A stretch of DNA of 64,000 nt from a virus, in IMG/VR virus record IMGVR_UViG_3300045012_000066, positions 1 to 64,000 of that record; one strand, given 5' to 3'. This document shows, one piece after another, positions 16,654-23,224 of this stretch. A program made the translations under genes and the position numbers. Below the pieces are notes generated by a model. The model saw only the letters and a program-made list of their open reading frames with translations, was not told where the DNA came from and did no database searches. Position 1 is the stretch's first letter. Each line of letters opens with the position of its first letter.

Positions 16654-17089
16654 CCAAATCGCCGAGGCGATATCGCGGAATGCGGGCGATGCGTTCTGGC
16701 GCGGCTTTATCGTCGAAGATCGCGAGACCGGCGAGATATGGGCCAAATCCCGCTTCCGCTACAAGACCGGCGATTCATGGATACATCTGCACCTGACTCC
16801 GGAACAGCGAAAGCGCCCGGTCAAGGAACAGATTCAGTACATTGCCTCCAGCTTCGAAAAAGTGATGCGTGGAGGACTGGCTTTAATGGCGGGCACGGCC
16901 AAGGGCCTTGAGGGGGCCATGCGCGACGATAACGGCGTTCCGAAGGGGCTGGTGACCTGTTTCTACCCACCCACCCCCGAAGACCCTCAGGCGACGCTGG
17001 ACTGGCTGCTTGCGCAGGATTTGATCGAAGTCAAGCAGATCATCAAGGACGGAAAAGAGATTCCGATAGGCAAAGAGGGGAAGGCGTGA
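16553..17089 (+). CDS. Hypothetical protein, 178 aa
   Basis: ATG preceded by TTGGAGG, the best ribosome site in the area, so the start inside the preceding gene is preferred. Alpha/beta protein with regular charged helices (LTPEQRKRPVKEQIQYI). No family recognised. Confidence 0.65.
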   Translation: MSRKVNPKEPEVDENMVGFNLPKENLRCLVVLSDQIAEAISRNAGDAFWRGFIVEDRETGEIWAKSRFRYKTGDSWIHLHLTPEQRKRPVKEQIQYIASSFEKVMRGGLALMAGTAKGLEGAMRDDNGVPKGLVTCFYPPTPEDPQATLDWLLAQDLIEVKQIIKDGKEIPIGKEGKA

Positions 17090-17436
17090 CCATAAAAACC
17101 GACGAGTGCGACTTTTGCAGTAGTCACGCTGTCGTGCGCCGGTATCAGTGCAGGGACTTCGAAGCGGAGTCCAAAAGCGCGGGCGTTCTGTACGTCGAGC
17201 CTAAAGCTACAAGACCAACCAACCTTGTGCTCCGTTCCATCAACTACTGGGCAGCGTGCGCGGAGTGTTCACGCTACGTGGATGCTGAGGATATCGATGG
17301 GTTGCTGAAACATGTGGACTTAGCCTTAGATACACAGAGAAGACTCAGCCCGTCCAAGCGCGAAGCCTTTCTCGCCCATACGCGTCACGCCTATACACTG
17401 TTTTTCAGGAACCGGATTCGCATCGCGGCGGAATGA
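17086..17436 (+). CDS. Small zinc-site protein, paralogous to 46253-46588, 116 aa (GTG start)
   Basis: CDFC (about residues 8-11) and CAEC (about 57-60) with an intervening segment, then a helical C-terminus. The same CDFC ... WAAC-x-x-C ... VDA layout recurs in the protein at 46253-46588, so the element carries two members of one family. Function unknown. Confidence 0.65.
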   Translation: MTIKTDECDFCSSHAVVRRYQCRDFEAESKSAGVLYVEPKATRPTNLVLRSINYWAACAECSRYVDAEDIDGLLKHVDLALDTQRRLSPSKREAFLAHTRHAYTLFFRNRIRIAAE

Positions 17437-17473
17437 GGGATACTGTATTCCATGTATCGGGAGGGACCGAGCT

Positions 17474-17791
17474 ATGTGTGGTGGAACTGTAAAAATCGAA
17501 CTCCTAGATTTCGACGAAGCCAGCAGCATTCTTGACGTACTTGTCAGCGGTGCAAAACACCGACCGGAGCAAGTCAAGCCGCTTATCGACAAAGGCTTCG
17601 CTGCGTTAGATCGCTACTTTTGTCGCGGGGCGAACTACGACGAGCATCATGTTAGAGCGGCTTGGACGGGAATGGTGACGAAAATAGTAGCGGAGAGGTT
17701 GGCGAACGGCGATGTGCAGGCGATTGAAGCCGTAGAGCAGATACTGATGGACTTGTATGAGCGAAATACTGCTTCCCGGAATGATGGTTGA
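17474..17791 (+). CDS. Hypothetical helical protein, 105 aa
   Basis: Ribosome site TCGGGAGG upstream of the ATG. Mostly helical, no clear motif. Its 3' end overlaps the next gene by 35 bases. Confidence 0.6.
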   Translation: MCGGTVKIELLDFDEASSILDVLVSGAKHRPEQVKPLIDKGFAALDRYFCRGANYDEHHVRAAWTGMVTKIVAERLANGDVQAIEAVEQILMDLYERNTASRNDG

Positions 17792-18164
17792 GCGGTTACC
17801 CTGCGCATCCTGTACGGCGATGTGTTGCGGGCCGGTGCCGATCCCTGCGGCGCGGGTTCCTAAAATTCGCGAGCACCTGAACGCATTGCCAGCAGAAGAG
17901 CGCAGGCGTCTGGCGAAGCAGGAGCGCGGGGAACTGGATTGCGGCTTTCTGGACAAGGACAATTACCGCTGCACGATCTACCCGGTGCGGCCATGGGTAT
18001 GCGAAGCCTTTGGCCGGGTCGATGGGCTGGTGTGCCCGAAGGTAGACAAGCTGGTGCAGATCATTCCGCCCATGGTTGAAAAAGAGCAGATCGAGAAAGA
18101 GATGGCTACGCCCTTCGTCGCTTCGTCAGATCGGTGGAACTGGAAGAGAATGGATTTCGAGTGA
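17757..18164 (+). CDS. YkgJ-type cysteine-cluster protein, 135 aa
   Basis: CASCTAMCC near residue 16, a CGF about residue 62, and C-x-IYPVRPWVC about residues 72-82 make the CxxCxxCC-type cluster of the YkgJ/Fli-B family (PF03692), thought to bind zinc or an Fe-S cluster. A second, more divergent member lies at 44898-45410. Role in the phage is unknown. Confidence 0.8.
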   Translation: MSEILLPGMMVERLPCASCTAMCCGPVPIPAARVPKIREHLNALPAEERRRLAKQERGELDCGFLDKDNYRCTIYPVRPWVCEAFGRVDGLVCPKVDKLVQIIPPMVEKEQIEKEMATPFVASSDRWNWKRMDFE

Positions 18165-18182
18165 AGCTTCGGGAGGGGATAC

Positions 18183-18794
18183 GTGGATGACGAGCTAACC
18201 CGCGCCTTAGAAGATATGGCCCGCAGGATCGAGGAGCTTGCTATCGATTACCGCCAACGGACAGAGCAGTCAGTTGCGGAACGCGGCCCCCAGAATTCAT
18301 GGCTGCGAAAAGATGCAATGGAAATCTTTACGCTCGACGATGAAGAGTGCTGGATAATAAAGCCCCACGTTTGGGATGAATTTGATGAGATCGCCAAGGA
18401 ATTACCGGAGTTTCGCGGCCTAACGGTTGGATATAACGGCTACGTATGTTTCAAGCAGAAGCCGGTCATCGAGCCGGGAAACCGTGGCATATTGACCTAC
18501 ATCCCGGTGCATGGCGGTATCACCTATTGCGTGCATGATGAAATCGGAAGCGTCTACGGTTTCGACACGGCGCACAGTGATTCCGATCAGTATCCAATCA
18601 GAGACGTTGACTGGGTAAAGAATAATATTCTGCTGATGATGCTTGGCATCCGCAAAGCGGCGGAGATCGAACCGGAGTACCTCAGGGCTGACGGTGATAA
18701 TCAGCGCCGTGCAGAGCTAGTACAGCCATTGGTTGATCTCGCTGACGGACTGAATTTCGGGACGATGATCAATCTCCTTAGTGGCGAGCTATAA
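18183..18794 (+). CDS. Conserved phage hypothetical protein, 203 aa (GTG start)
   Basis: GTG at 18183 preceded by TCGGGAGGGG. N-terminal helix, then an alpha/beta region with GGITYC ... YGFDTAHSDS ... PIRDVDWVK, a pattern I recognise from hypothetical proteins of diverse tailed phages; function unassigned. It is the last gene before the RNA cluster. Confidence 0.65.
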   Translation: MDDELTRALEDMARRIEELAIDYRQRTEQSVAERGPQNSWLRKDAMEIFTLDDEECWIIKPHVWDEFDEIAKELPEFRGLTVGYNGYVCFKQKPVIEPGNRGILTYIPVHGGITYCVHDEIGSVYGFDTAHSDSDQYPIRDVDWVKNNILLMMLGIRKAAEIEPEYLRADGDNQRRAELVQPLVDLADGLNFGTMINLLSGEL

Positions 18795-18937
18795 GACGGC
18801 TATTGTTTGACACTCCAGTGCGGCCCGTGCAACCATACCTGAGTTATGACCATGAAACACCTCAGTTCGCTGTCCTCTAGCTCATCTCTGAGCGAAAGCG
18901 GAGGCGTGTAGCTGAAGGTCTAATTAGGTTCAGCGAG

Positions 18938-18965
18938 CGCCTTCCGAATGCCGGAAGGCGTTTTT
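18938..18965 (+). terminator. Intrinsic terminator
   Basis: Stem CGCCTTCCG (18938-18946) and CGGAAGGCG (18952-18960) with a 5-base loop, followed by TTTTTATTT. Ends the 14.5-18.8 kb operon just before the tRNAs. The 18795-18937 stretch before it has a few weak hairpins and no gene I can support. Confidence 0.8.
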
Positions 18966-18974
18966 ATTTGCGCG

Positions 18975-19064
18975 GGAGGATCGGCAGAGTTTGGAGCGCT
19001 GCACAGGTTTGCTAAACCTGCTGACCGCAAGGCAGAGTCGGTTCGAATCCGACATCCTCCGCCA
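18975..19064 (+). tRNA. tRNA-Ser (anticodon GCT)
   Basis: Acceptor GGAGGAT pairs with ATCCTCC, encoded CCA at 19062-19064. Anticodon stem CAGGT/ACCTG encloses TTGCTAA (anticodon GCT). Long variable arm as expected for serine; T arm GTCGG/CCGAC. Confidence 0.9.
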
Positions 19065-19071
19065 GAAGTAC

Positions 19072-19165
19072 GGAAGCGTGGACGAGTTGCTAAAGTCACC
19101 AGTCTCGAAAACTGGCGTGTCCTACGAAAGAGGCACCGGGGGTTGAATTCCCTCCGCTTCCGCCA
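19072..19165 (+). tRNA. tRNA-Ser (anticodon CGA)
   Basis: Acceptor GGAAGCG/CGCTTCC, encoded CCA. Anticodon stem CCAGT/ACTGG with loop CTCGAAA (CGA) and a long variable arm. Confidence 0.9.
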
Positions 19166-19172
19166 TAGTTTT

Positions 19173-19247
19173 GAGGCGGTCTTCTAACGGTCAGGAAATC
19201 GGGTTTTCATCCCGAGAATGGGAGTTCGACTCTCCTCCGCCTTGCCA
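19173..19247 (+). tRNA. tRNA-Glu (anticodon TTC)
   Basis: Acceptor GAGGCGG/CCGCCTT with a terminal G-U pair, encoded CCA. Anticodon stem TCGGG/CCCGA with loop TTTTCAT (TTC). Confidence 0.9.
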
Positions 19248-19252
19248 GATGT

Positions 19253-19328
19253 GGGACGATAACTCAAGTGGCAGAGTACCCGCCTTTTAAGCGGGAAGTT
19301 GGGGTTTCGATCACCCCTCGTCCCACCA
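19253..19328 (+). tRNA. tRNA-Lys (anticodon TTT)
   Basis: Acceptor GGGACGA/TCGTCCC, encoded CCA. Anticodon stem CCCGC/GCGGG with loop CTTTTAA (TTT). Confidence 0.9.
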
Positions 19329-19344
19329 AAAAGTTTTCCACCGA

Positions 19345-19367
19345 TAATTACTTTGTATAAGTAATTA
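19345..19367. promoter_or_regulatory. Inverted repeat upstream of a small RNA
   Basis: TAATTAC (19345-19351) and GTAATTA (19361-19367), perfect 7-bp inverted repeat with a 9-base centre, immediately before a TTGACA at 19371. Candidate operator or weak terminator of the tRNA transcript. Confidence 0.35.
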
Positions 19368-19370
19368 CGC

Positions 19371-19535
19371 TTGACACGATAGTGAGTATCAAGTTAGCTT
19401 AACTTTGCAATGACGATCTTAGCCACTCACGGTTACTGGATGCGAGCGGGAAAACCGCAGCAGAATACATCCGTGTAAGTGGCTTGGGTCGTACCTCAAC
19501 GTTTCCACCCCAAGCCTAAGAACTTGGGGTTTTTG
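19371..19535 (+). ncRNA. Candidate terminated small RNA
   Basis: TTGACA (19371-19376) with a weak -10 17 bases on is followed by nested pairings GCCACT/AGTGGC, GGATG/CATCC and GCGG/CCGC, then a strong intrinsic terminator (19508-19538). There is no convincing reading frame. It lies between the tRNAs and the Y-RNA-like series, but lacks their conserved strings. Confidence 0.5.
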
Positions 19536-19538
19536 TTT
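19508..19538 (+). terminator. Intrinsic terminator
   Basis: CCCCAAG (19508-19514) pairs with CTTGGGG (19523-19529), then TTTTTGTTT. Confidence 0.85.
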
Positions 19539-19665
19539 GTGCGGTAGCTCAATGGCTGCACAGCTAAGTTCTCGCTCTGCGGTGTAGTGAACTGCGGACG
19601 CTAAAGCAAAGGCCGGAATAGCAATCGCTCCGGCGCGGGGGACGAGACGATATTTGGAGGCAGCA
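19539..19665 (+). other. tRNA-5'-half-like sequence, unresolved
   Basis: GCGGTAGCTCAATGG resembles the acceptor/D-arm start of a tRNA, but I find no matching T arm or acceptor strand. It may be a decayed copy of the permuted elements that follow. No gene otherwise; a GGAGG at the end serves the next CDS. Confidence 0.25.
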
Positions 19666-19890
19666 ATGCCTAGACACGAACTGCCGATGAAGAGCGGAGA
19701 TGAACACGACGCGCTGACGCGATGGAGAAGGTTTCTGCACTGGCGTCCCGGCGTTCGGAGGCAGATCAAAAGAGGTTATAACAAGCGTGTCCGCAGGGCC
19801 GTGAAGCAGGAGCTTCAACAGCCGGAAGAGGTGGACACCTTGGAGGTTAATGCGTTGCTGGTGAAGTTTGCGGATACTTCTTCTGCGTAA
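19666..19890 (+). CDS. Small basic protein within the RNA cluster, 74 aa
   Basis: TTTGGAGG precedes the ATG at 19666. The core (LTRWRRFLHWRPGVRRQIKR) is Arg/Trp-rich and basic, suggesting RNA or DNA binding, and the C-terminus is acidic. It lies among tRNA and Y-RNA-like genes, so an RNA-related role is possible but unproven. Confidence 0.6.
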   Translation: MPRHELPMKSGDEHDALTRWRRFLHWRPGVRRQIKRGYNKRVRRAVKQELQQPEEVDTLEVNALLVKFADTSSA

Positions 19891-19940
19891 AGAAAACAAT
19901 GCCGTAGACGCTGGTTCCGCAACGCATAAATTTAAATTTG

Positions 19941-20030
19941 CTCCCGGTAGTGAAAGCTTGTCAGGTACTTCGTGCCACTTCACTACGAATAGCCCGCAAG
20001 GGCTACCTGAAAGCGAGTGTTCTCCGGGGG
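19941..20030 (+). ncRNA. Y-RNA-like element 1
   Basis: Terminal stem CTCCCGG (19941-19947) pairs with CCGGGGG (20024-20030). Conserved strings shared by the series are TAGTGAA, TACTTC and GTTCT in order. A second stem GCTT-CAGGTA/TACCTG-AAGC leads to TAGCCC-GCAA-GGGCTA, a GCAA-capped stem like the capped acceptor stem of the fuller copies. Terminal stem, conserved internal strings and a tRNA-mimicking outer module match bacterial Y RNAs. Confidence 0.55.
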
Positions 20031-20041
20031 CTAAAAGTTGG

Positions 20042-20175
20042 GGCGGGATAGCTCAGTGGTAGAGCGCCGGGGGTGAAACCTCGGAGGTCGTGGGTTCGAA
20101 TCCCATTCTTAGACCGTTGTCGAGCGTTACTGGCTTCGGCCATGTCGATGATGAGGGTTTCATCTCCCGCCTCCA
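20042..20175 (+). tRNA. Aberrant tRNA with a split T stem (anticodon probably GAA)
   Basis: Acceptor GGCGGGA (20042-20048), a normal D arm and T-arm 5' strand GTGGG plus loop TTCGAAT are in order, but after CCCA (ending 20105) 58 bases intervene. Then C plus TCCCGCC T CCA (20164-20175) completes the T stem (GTGGG/CCCAC) and acceptor perfectly. The anticodon arm (CCGGG/CTCGG) has an 8-base loop containing GAA. Either a 58-nt insertion must be removed or the gene is a mimic. Confidence 0.45.
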
Positions 20176-20189
20176 AGATTGAGGGCTGA

Positions 20190-20498
20190 ATGAGGCAGAA
20201 AGTGCAATTCGGCATTGTTGTTGAGCTTGGCGGCGGAGATGGTATTTACATAAAGCCGCGAGGATCAACCCTTGGCGAATGGCAGGTTAAAAGCGGATTG
20301 ATGTTTTATCCGATGGCGGGGTGGCAGATTAGACAGATGCAGCTTGGCGTTATCGAATACGACCCGTTCACCGGCTGCTGGCCTTCGGAGGCTTGCGAGG
20401 AGGATGGAACGGTGAAGCAGGAATACATGGACTACGTCCACGAGCACTGGGACGAGATCATGGAAAGGGCACGGAAGGTGCATGATCAGGTTCGTTGA
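20190..20498 (+). CDS. Hypothetical protein within the RNA cluster, 102 aa
   Basis: ATG preceded by TTGAGGG. Alpha/beta composition, acidic C-terminal helix. No family recognised. It lies between the split tRNA and the next gene, which overlaps its 3' end. Confidence 0.6.
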   Translation: MRQKVQFGIVVELGGGDGIYIKPRGSTLGEWQVKSGLMFYPMAGWQIRQMQLGVIEYDPFTGCWPSEACEEDGTVKQEYMDYVHEHWDEIMERARKVHDQVR

Positions 20499-20760
20499 TC
20501 TCGGCAGGCAAATCGCGTTGGATGAGAATGACGAAAACTGGCCGCGCCAGTTCGCCTTCTACGACACGATGTTTAATCGCTTCGTGGGAATTAACGGCTG
20601 GCAGATTTTCGATTCGCTGGGTGACCTGATGCAGGAGATGGAACAGGACGAATCGATAACAGCGGAGTTCGCGACGCGGCTGATTAATCTCACCCCTAAG
20701 TGGGTGCGAACAGTTCCCGCGCCACGTAACAACGTGCAGATTTTCGGAATCAAGGGTTAA
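20482..20760 (+). CDS. Hypothetical protein within the RNA cluster, 92 aa
   Basis: Starts inside the preceding gene's last codons. Contains a helical acidic stretch (GDLMQEMEQDESITAE) and no recognised motif. Immediately followed by three Y-RNA-like elements. Confidence 0.6.
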   Translation: MIRFVDLGRQIALDENDENWPRQFAFYDTMFNRFVGINGWQIFDSLGDLMQEMEQDESITAEFATRLINLTPKWVRTVPAPRNNVQIFGIKG

Positions 20761-20768
20761 GAAGATTT

Positions 20769-20838
20769 CTCCAGATGGTGAAGCGAGTCGGTTACTTCAT
20801 ATTGAAAAAAGCTACCGTTCGCGTTTGTTCCTCTGGAG
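20769..20838 (+). ncRNA. Y-RNA-like element 2 (minimal, no tRNA module)
   Basis: Terminal stem CTCCAG (20769-20774)/CTGGAG (20833-20838). Conserved TGGTGAAG, GTTACTTC and TTGTTCC appear in order and a second helix closes a short A-rich loop where other copies carry tRNA-like modules. This looks like the bare Ro60-binding scaffold. Confidence 0.5.
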
Positions 20839-20847
20839 GTAAGAATT

Positions 20848-20940
20848 AGGCCGTAGTGAAGTTGGGACTTACTTCGTTCAAATCGAAGACTCCATAACAC
20901 GGAGACTGGTCGTTAGTTCCGACAGAGTTGTTCTCGGCCT
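20848..20940 (+). ncRNA. Y-RNA-like element 3 (T-arm plus capped acceptor-like hairpin)
   Basis: Terminal stem AGGCCG/CGGCCT. TAGTGAAG, TTACTTC and TTGTTCT are present. Inner helix TTGGGAC/GTTCCGA. The insert has a T-arm-like hairpin CTTCG-TTCAAAT-CGAAG next to a capped stem CTCC/GGAG, resembling the top half of a tRNA without D or anticodon arms. Confidence 0.5.
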
Positions 20941-20948
20941 TTAAAAGT

Positions 20949-21079
20949 TCGGGCTGGTGTAGGAAACAGTTACTTCCATTTTAAGGATGAGGTCGGGGGT
21001 TCGAATCCCTCCACCATAGCAATATGGTGTAGCTCAGTTGGTAGAGCGCATACGTCACTGTTCCGTTTGTTCCGCCCGA
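20949..21079 (+). ncRNA. Y-RNA-like element 4 carrying a circularly permuted tRNA-Lys (TTT) body
   Basis: Terminal stem TCGGGC (20949-20954)/GCCCGA (21074-21079), with TGGTGTAG, GTTACTT and TTGTTCC. Inside, the 3' half of a tRNA (20976-21018) precedes its 5' half (21023-21051), joined by GCAA that caps a perfect acceptor stem CACCATA/TATGGTG. Re-joining 21051 to 20976 restores a full cloverleaf: D arm GCTC/GAGC, anticodon stem CATCC/GGATG, loop ATTTTAA (anticodon TTT), variable AGGTC, T arm GGGGG/CCCTC. It could be a tRNA mimic of a Y RNA or a permuted tRNA precursor. Confidence 0.7.
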
Positions 21080-21095
21080 TCTAAACATTGAGGTT

Positions 21096-21374
21096 ATGAA
21101 GCACAGCGAATTCGTGATCGGCGAGAACTTCTGGTGTGGCAAGAAAGAATGGCGCTGTACGGATATCGGCACGCGCACCGTCGCTGCCATTCTTTTGGAT
21201 GACGGAGAGGTGGTGGAATACACTCCCGGCCCGCCCGAGACGACGATTCGCAATGTGAGTCGCGACGAGAAAGAGATGCAGGGGTGGTTTAATGGGCCAC
21301 CCTACGCGGTAGTTGAGCACGTCTTTGATGAGAATGACTTCGGTGGCTGTTCGGCCACGCAGGAGTCGAGTTAA
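21096..21374 (+). CDS. Conserved hypothetical protein, 92 aa
   Basis: ATG preceded by TTGAGG. The N-terminus (FVIGENFWCGKKEWRCTDIG) resembles a small protein family common in bacteria and phages (two Cys, Trp-rich strand, then DIGTRT), function unknown. It separates Y-RNA-like elements 4 and 5. Confidence 0.65.
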   Translation: MKHSEFVIGENFWCGKKEWRCTDIGTRTVAAILLDDGEVVEYTPGPPETTIRNVSRDEKEMQGWFNGPPYAVVEHVFDENDFGGCSATQESS

Positions 21375-21379
21375 ACATT

Positions 21380-21495
21380 GAGCCGTAGTGAGCGTAACGG
21401 TTACTTCGGGTAAATTGCCTTCGGGCAATGTGGTTCGATCCCACAAACCAGCCGCATAAGCTGGGTAACACAACCGTTGCTAAGGTTCTCGGCTC
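21380..21495 (+). ncRNA. Y-RNA-like element 5 (T arm and capped stem)
   Basis: Terminal stem GAGCCG (21380-21385)/CGGCTC (21490-21495). TAGTGAG, GTTACTTC and GTTCT are conserved. Three hairpins follow: ATTGCC-TTCG-GGCAAT, a T-arm TGTGG-TTCGATC-CCACA (21429-21445) and CCAGC/GCTGG capped by CGCATAA. Like element 3 it mimics a tRNA top half, with an added variable-arm-like hairpin. Confidence 0.55.
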
Positions 21496-21505
21496 TCTAA
21501 AGAAA

Positions 21506-21641
21506 ATCGGGCTGGTGTAGGGAACAGTTACTTCTTCAAGAGACAGGGGTCGCGGGTTCGATTCCCGTCATCGTGGCAACACGGTGTAGCTCAACGGTAG
21601 AGCACTGTAAAAATGTCACTGCCCCGCTTGTTCCGCCCGAT
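21506..21641 (+). ncRNA. Y-RNA-like element 6 carrying a circularly permuted tRNA body (anticodon CAA)
   Basis: Terminal stem ATCGGGC (21506-21512)/GCCCGAT (21635-21641). The tRNA 3' half (21534-21575) precedes the 5' half (21580-21608), joined by GCAA capping acceptor CATCGTG/CACGGTG. Re-joining 21608 to 21534 gives anticodon stem CTGTC/GACAG, loop TTCAAGA (CAA), variable GGGTC and T arm GCGGG/CCCGT. CAA would decode UUG, but the variable loop is short, unlike a leucine tRNA. The same conserved strings flank the body as in element 4. Confidence 0.7.
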
Positions 21642-21650
21642 ATAAGAGAG

Positions 21651-21682
21651 AGCCACTCTTTGACTGGAGGAGTGGCTTTCTG
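21651..21682 (+). terminator. Intrinsic terminator after Y-RNA-like element 6
   Basis: AGCCACTC (21651-21658) pairs with GAGTGGCT (21670-21677), followed by a short T-rich run. Confidence 0.6.
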
Positions 21683-21713
21683 TTGTGTAAACCAGTTTTC
21701 GGGAGGTAATGAA

Positions 21714-23105
21714 ATGAGGACCAATGTAGCAAGTCGCAAGGCGCTTTTGTTTACCCACGAGGGTGCGGTGGCAGTTTTTATCGACCCGATTCACCAGCTT
21801 CGCCGGTCGGTGATGGCGAACATGCTGTTCGAGGACCAATTCTACGAAGACGGTCAGAGTATCGCCACGCGTATCCAAGAGGAAGTGAAAGACGTGCTGA
21901 AGGGGAAGGACGGCGCGACCAAGCTGGTGGAGATCGCCTACGAGGCCCGTACCCAGATGAAGCTGCGCCACGTGCCCTTGCTGCTTCTGGTGGCGCTGAT
22001 CCGGGAGAAGACCAAGGCCACGCGTGCCGTAGTCGCTGACGCCATCGCTCGTGTCGTGCAGCGGCCCGATGAGATGGGCGAGTTGCTGGCGCTCTACTGG
22101 CAGGAGGAGGGCAAGCCCAAAAAGCAGCCTCTGACTGCGCAGATGAAGCGTGGACTGATCGCGGCCTTCCAGAAGTTCGACGCCTACACGCTGGCCAAGT
22201 GGAACAGCGACGGCGCGTCGATCAAGCTGCGTGACGTGCTCTTCCTGATCCATGGCAAGCCCAAGGATGAGGCACAGGCCGAAGTGTGGAAGAAGCTGGC
22301 CGACAAGCAACTGGAGTCGCCGGATACGTGGGAGGTAGCGCTTTCGGCGGGTGCTGACAAAAAGGAGACCTTCACTCGGTTGCTCAAGGAAGAGAAGCTG
22401 GGTGCTCTGGCCCTGTTGCGTAATTTGCGCAACATGCAACAGGCGGGTGTGGAAGTGGAGACCATCCGTCAGGGCCTGAGCAAGATGAAGGTGGAGCGGG
22501 TACTGCCGTTTCGTTTCATCACGGCGGCACGGTACGCGCCGACGCTGGAGCCGGAACTGGAAGCCAGCATGCTGAAGTGTCTGGGTGACCATGACAAGCT
22601 GCCGGGTAAGACGGTGCTGATCGTGGACAACTCGGGTTCGATGGAGGCCAAGGTTTCCGGCAAGTCGGAGATCATGCGGAATGACGCGGCCTGCGCTCTG
22701 GCCATGTTGCTGCGGGAGATTTGCGATGAGGTGCAGGTGGTTGTTTTCTCTGACGAGGCTGTTCTGGTTCCTCCGCGCCGTGGCTTTGCGCTGCGCGATG
22801 TGATCCTGCGGGCAACTCCGCATGGTGGCACGCGCACGGAGACCGCTCTACAGGCGGCAGCTAAGCAGGGTTACGACCGTTGCATCGTAATCACTGACGA
22901 GCAGTCGCACCAGACGATCAGCGGCCCGGTCAAGAATACGAAGGGCTACTTCATCAACGTGGCCAGCTACCAGAACGGTATTGGCTACAAGGATTGGGTG
23001 CATATCGACGGCTGGAGCGAAGCAGTGGTCGAGTACATCTTCCAGTACGAGCGCTTCACCGACGAAGCCTTGACCTCGCCGGGTGAACCGGAGACAATTA
23101 ACTAG
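21714..23105 (+). CDS. rsr: Ro60/Rsr ortholog (TROVE domain plus vWA domain), 463 aa
   Basis: The first about 310 residues are a helical-repeat region matching the TROVE module of Ro60 proteins, which binds Y RNAs and misfolded RNAs in a ring. The C-terminal part is a vWA domain with the MIDAS metal site DNSGSM (about residues 348-353) and a later TDEQSH. Length is close to bacterial Rsr. The start at 21714 follows GGGAGG; longer in-frame starts lie inside the RNA elements. It directly follows six Y-RNA-like elements, the classic Rsr/Y-RNA arrangement. In bacteria Rsr with Y RNA can tether exonucleases such as PNPase. Confidence 0.9.
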   Translation: MRTNVASRKALLFTHEGAVAVFIDPIHQLRRSVMANMLFEDQFYEDGQSIATRIQEEVKDVLKGKDGATKLVEIAYEARTQMKLRHVPLLLLVALIREKTKATRAVVADAIARVVQRPDEMGELLALYWQEEGKPKKQPLTAQMKRGLIAAFQKFDAYTLAKWNSDGASIKLRDVLFLIHGKPKDEAQAEVWKKLADKQLESPDTWEVALSAGADKKETFTRLLKEEKLGALALLRNLRNMQQAGVEVETIRQGLSKMKVERVLPFRFITAARYAPTLEPELEASMLKCLGDHDKLPGKTVLIVDNSGSMEAKVSGKSEIMRNDAACALAMLLREICDEVQVVVFSDEAVLVPPRRGFALRDVILRATPHGGTRTETALQAAAKQGYDRCIVITDEQSHQTISGPVKNTKGYFINVASYQNGIGYKDWVHIDGWSEAVVEYIFQYERFTDEALTSPGEPETIN

Positions 23106-23114
23106 GCGATAGAG

Positions 23115-23134
23115 TCGGTTTCCCTACCGATTTT
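23115..23134 (+). terminator. Terminator of the Ro60 gene
   Basis: TCGGT (23115-23119) and ACCGA (23126-23130) followed by TTTT. A second, larger perfect inverted repeat, GAGCGCCCCT (23157-23166)/AGGGGCGCTC (23187-23196), lies further on and may terminate from either side. Confidence 0.55.
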
Positions 23135-23224
23135 GGCGTCCTTTCCTGTAAATCATGAGCGCCCCTCTTGGCCCCTCCCGGCTGGCAGGGGCGCTCTGAT
23201 ATTCCCTCCGGTTCCATCTCGTCG

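Noticed and set aside
18846-18911. 21-codon serine-rich reading frame before the terminator
   Set aside because: No ribosome site and overlaps hairpins; not supported.
20848-21641. Permuted group I intron splicing the tRNA halves
   Set aside because: No P7-type R/S core sequences or terminal G were found; a Y-RNA scaffold next to a Ro60 gene explains the flanks better. Splicing by another route is not excluded.
20848-21641. Two-piece (permuted) tmRNA
   Set aside because: There is no tag reading frame or tmRNA acceptor signature, and full D and anticodon arms are present.
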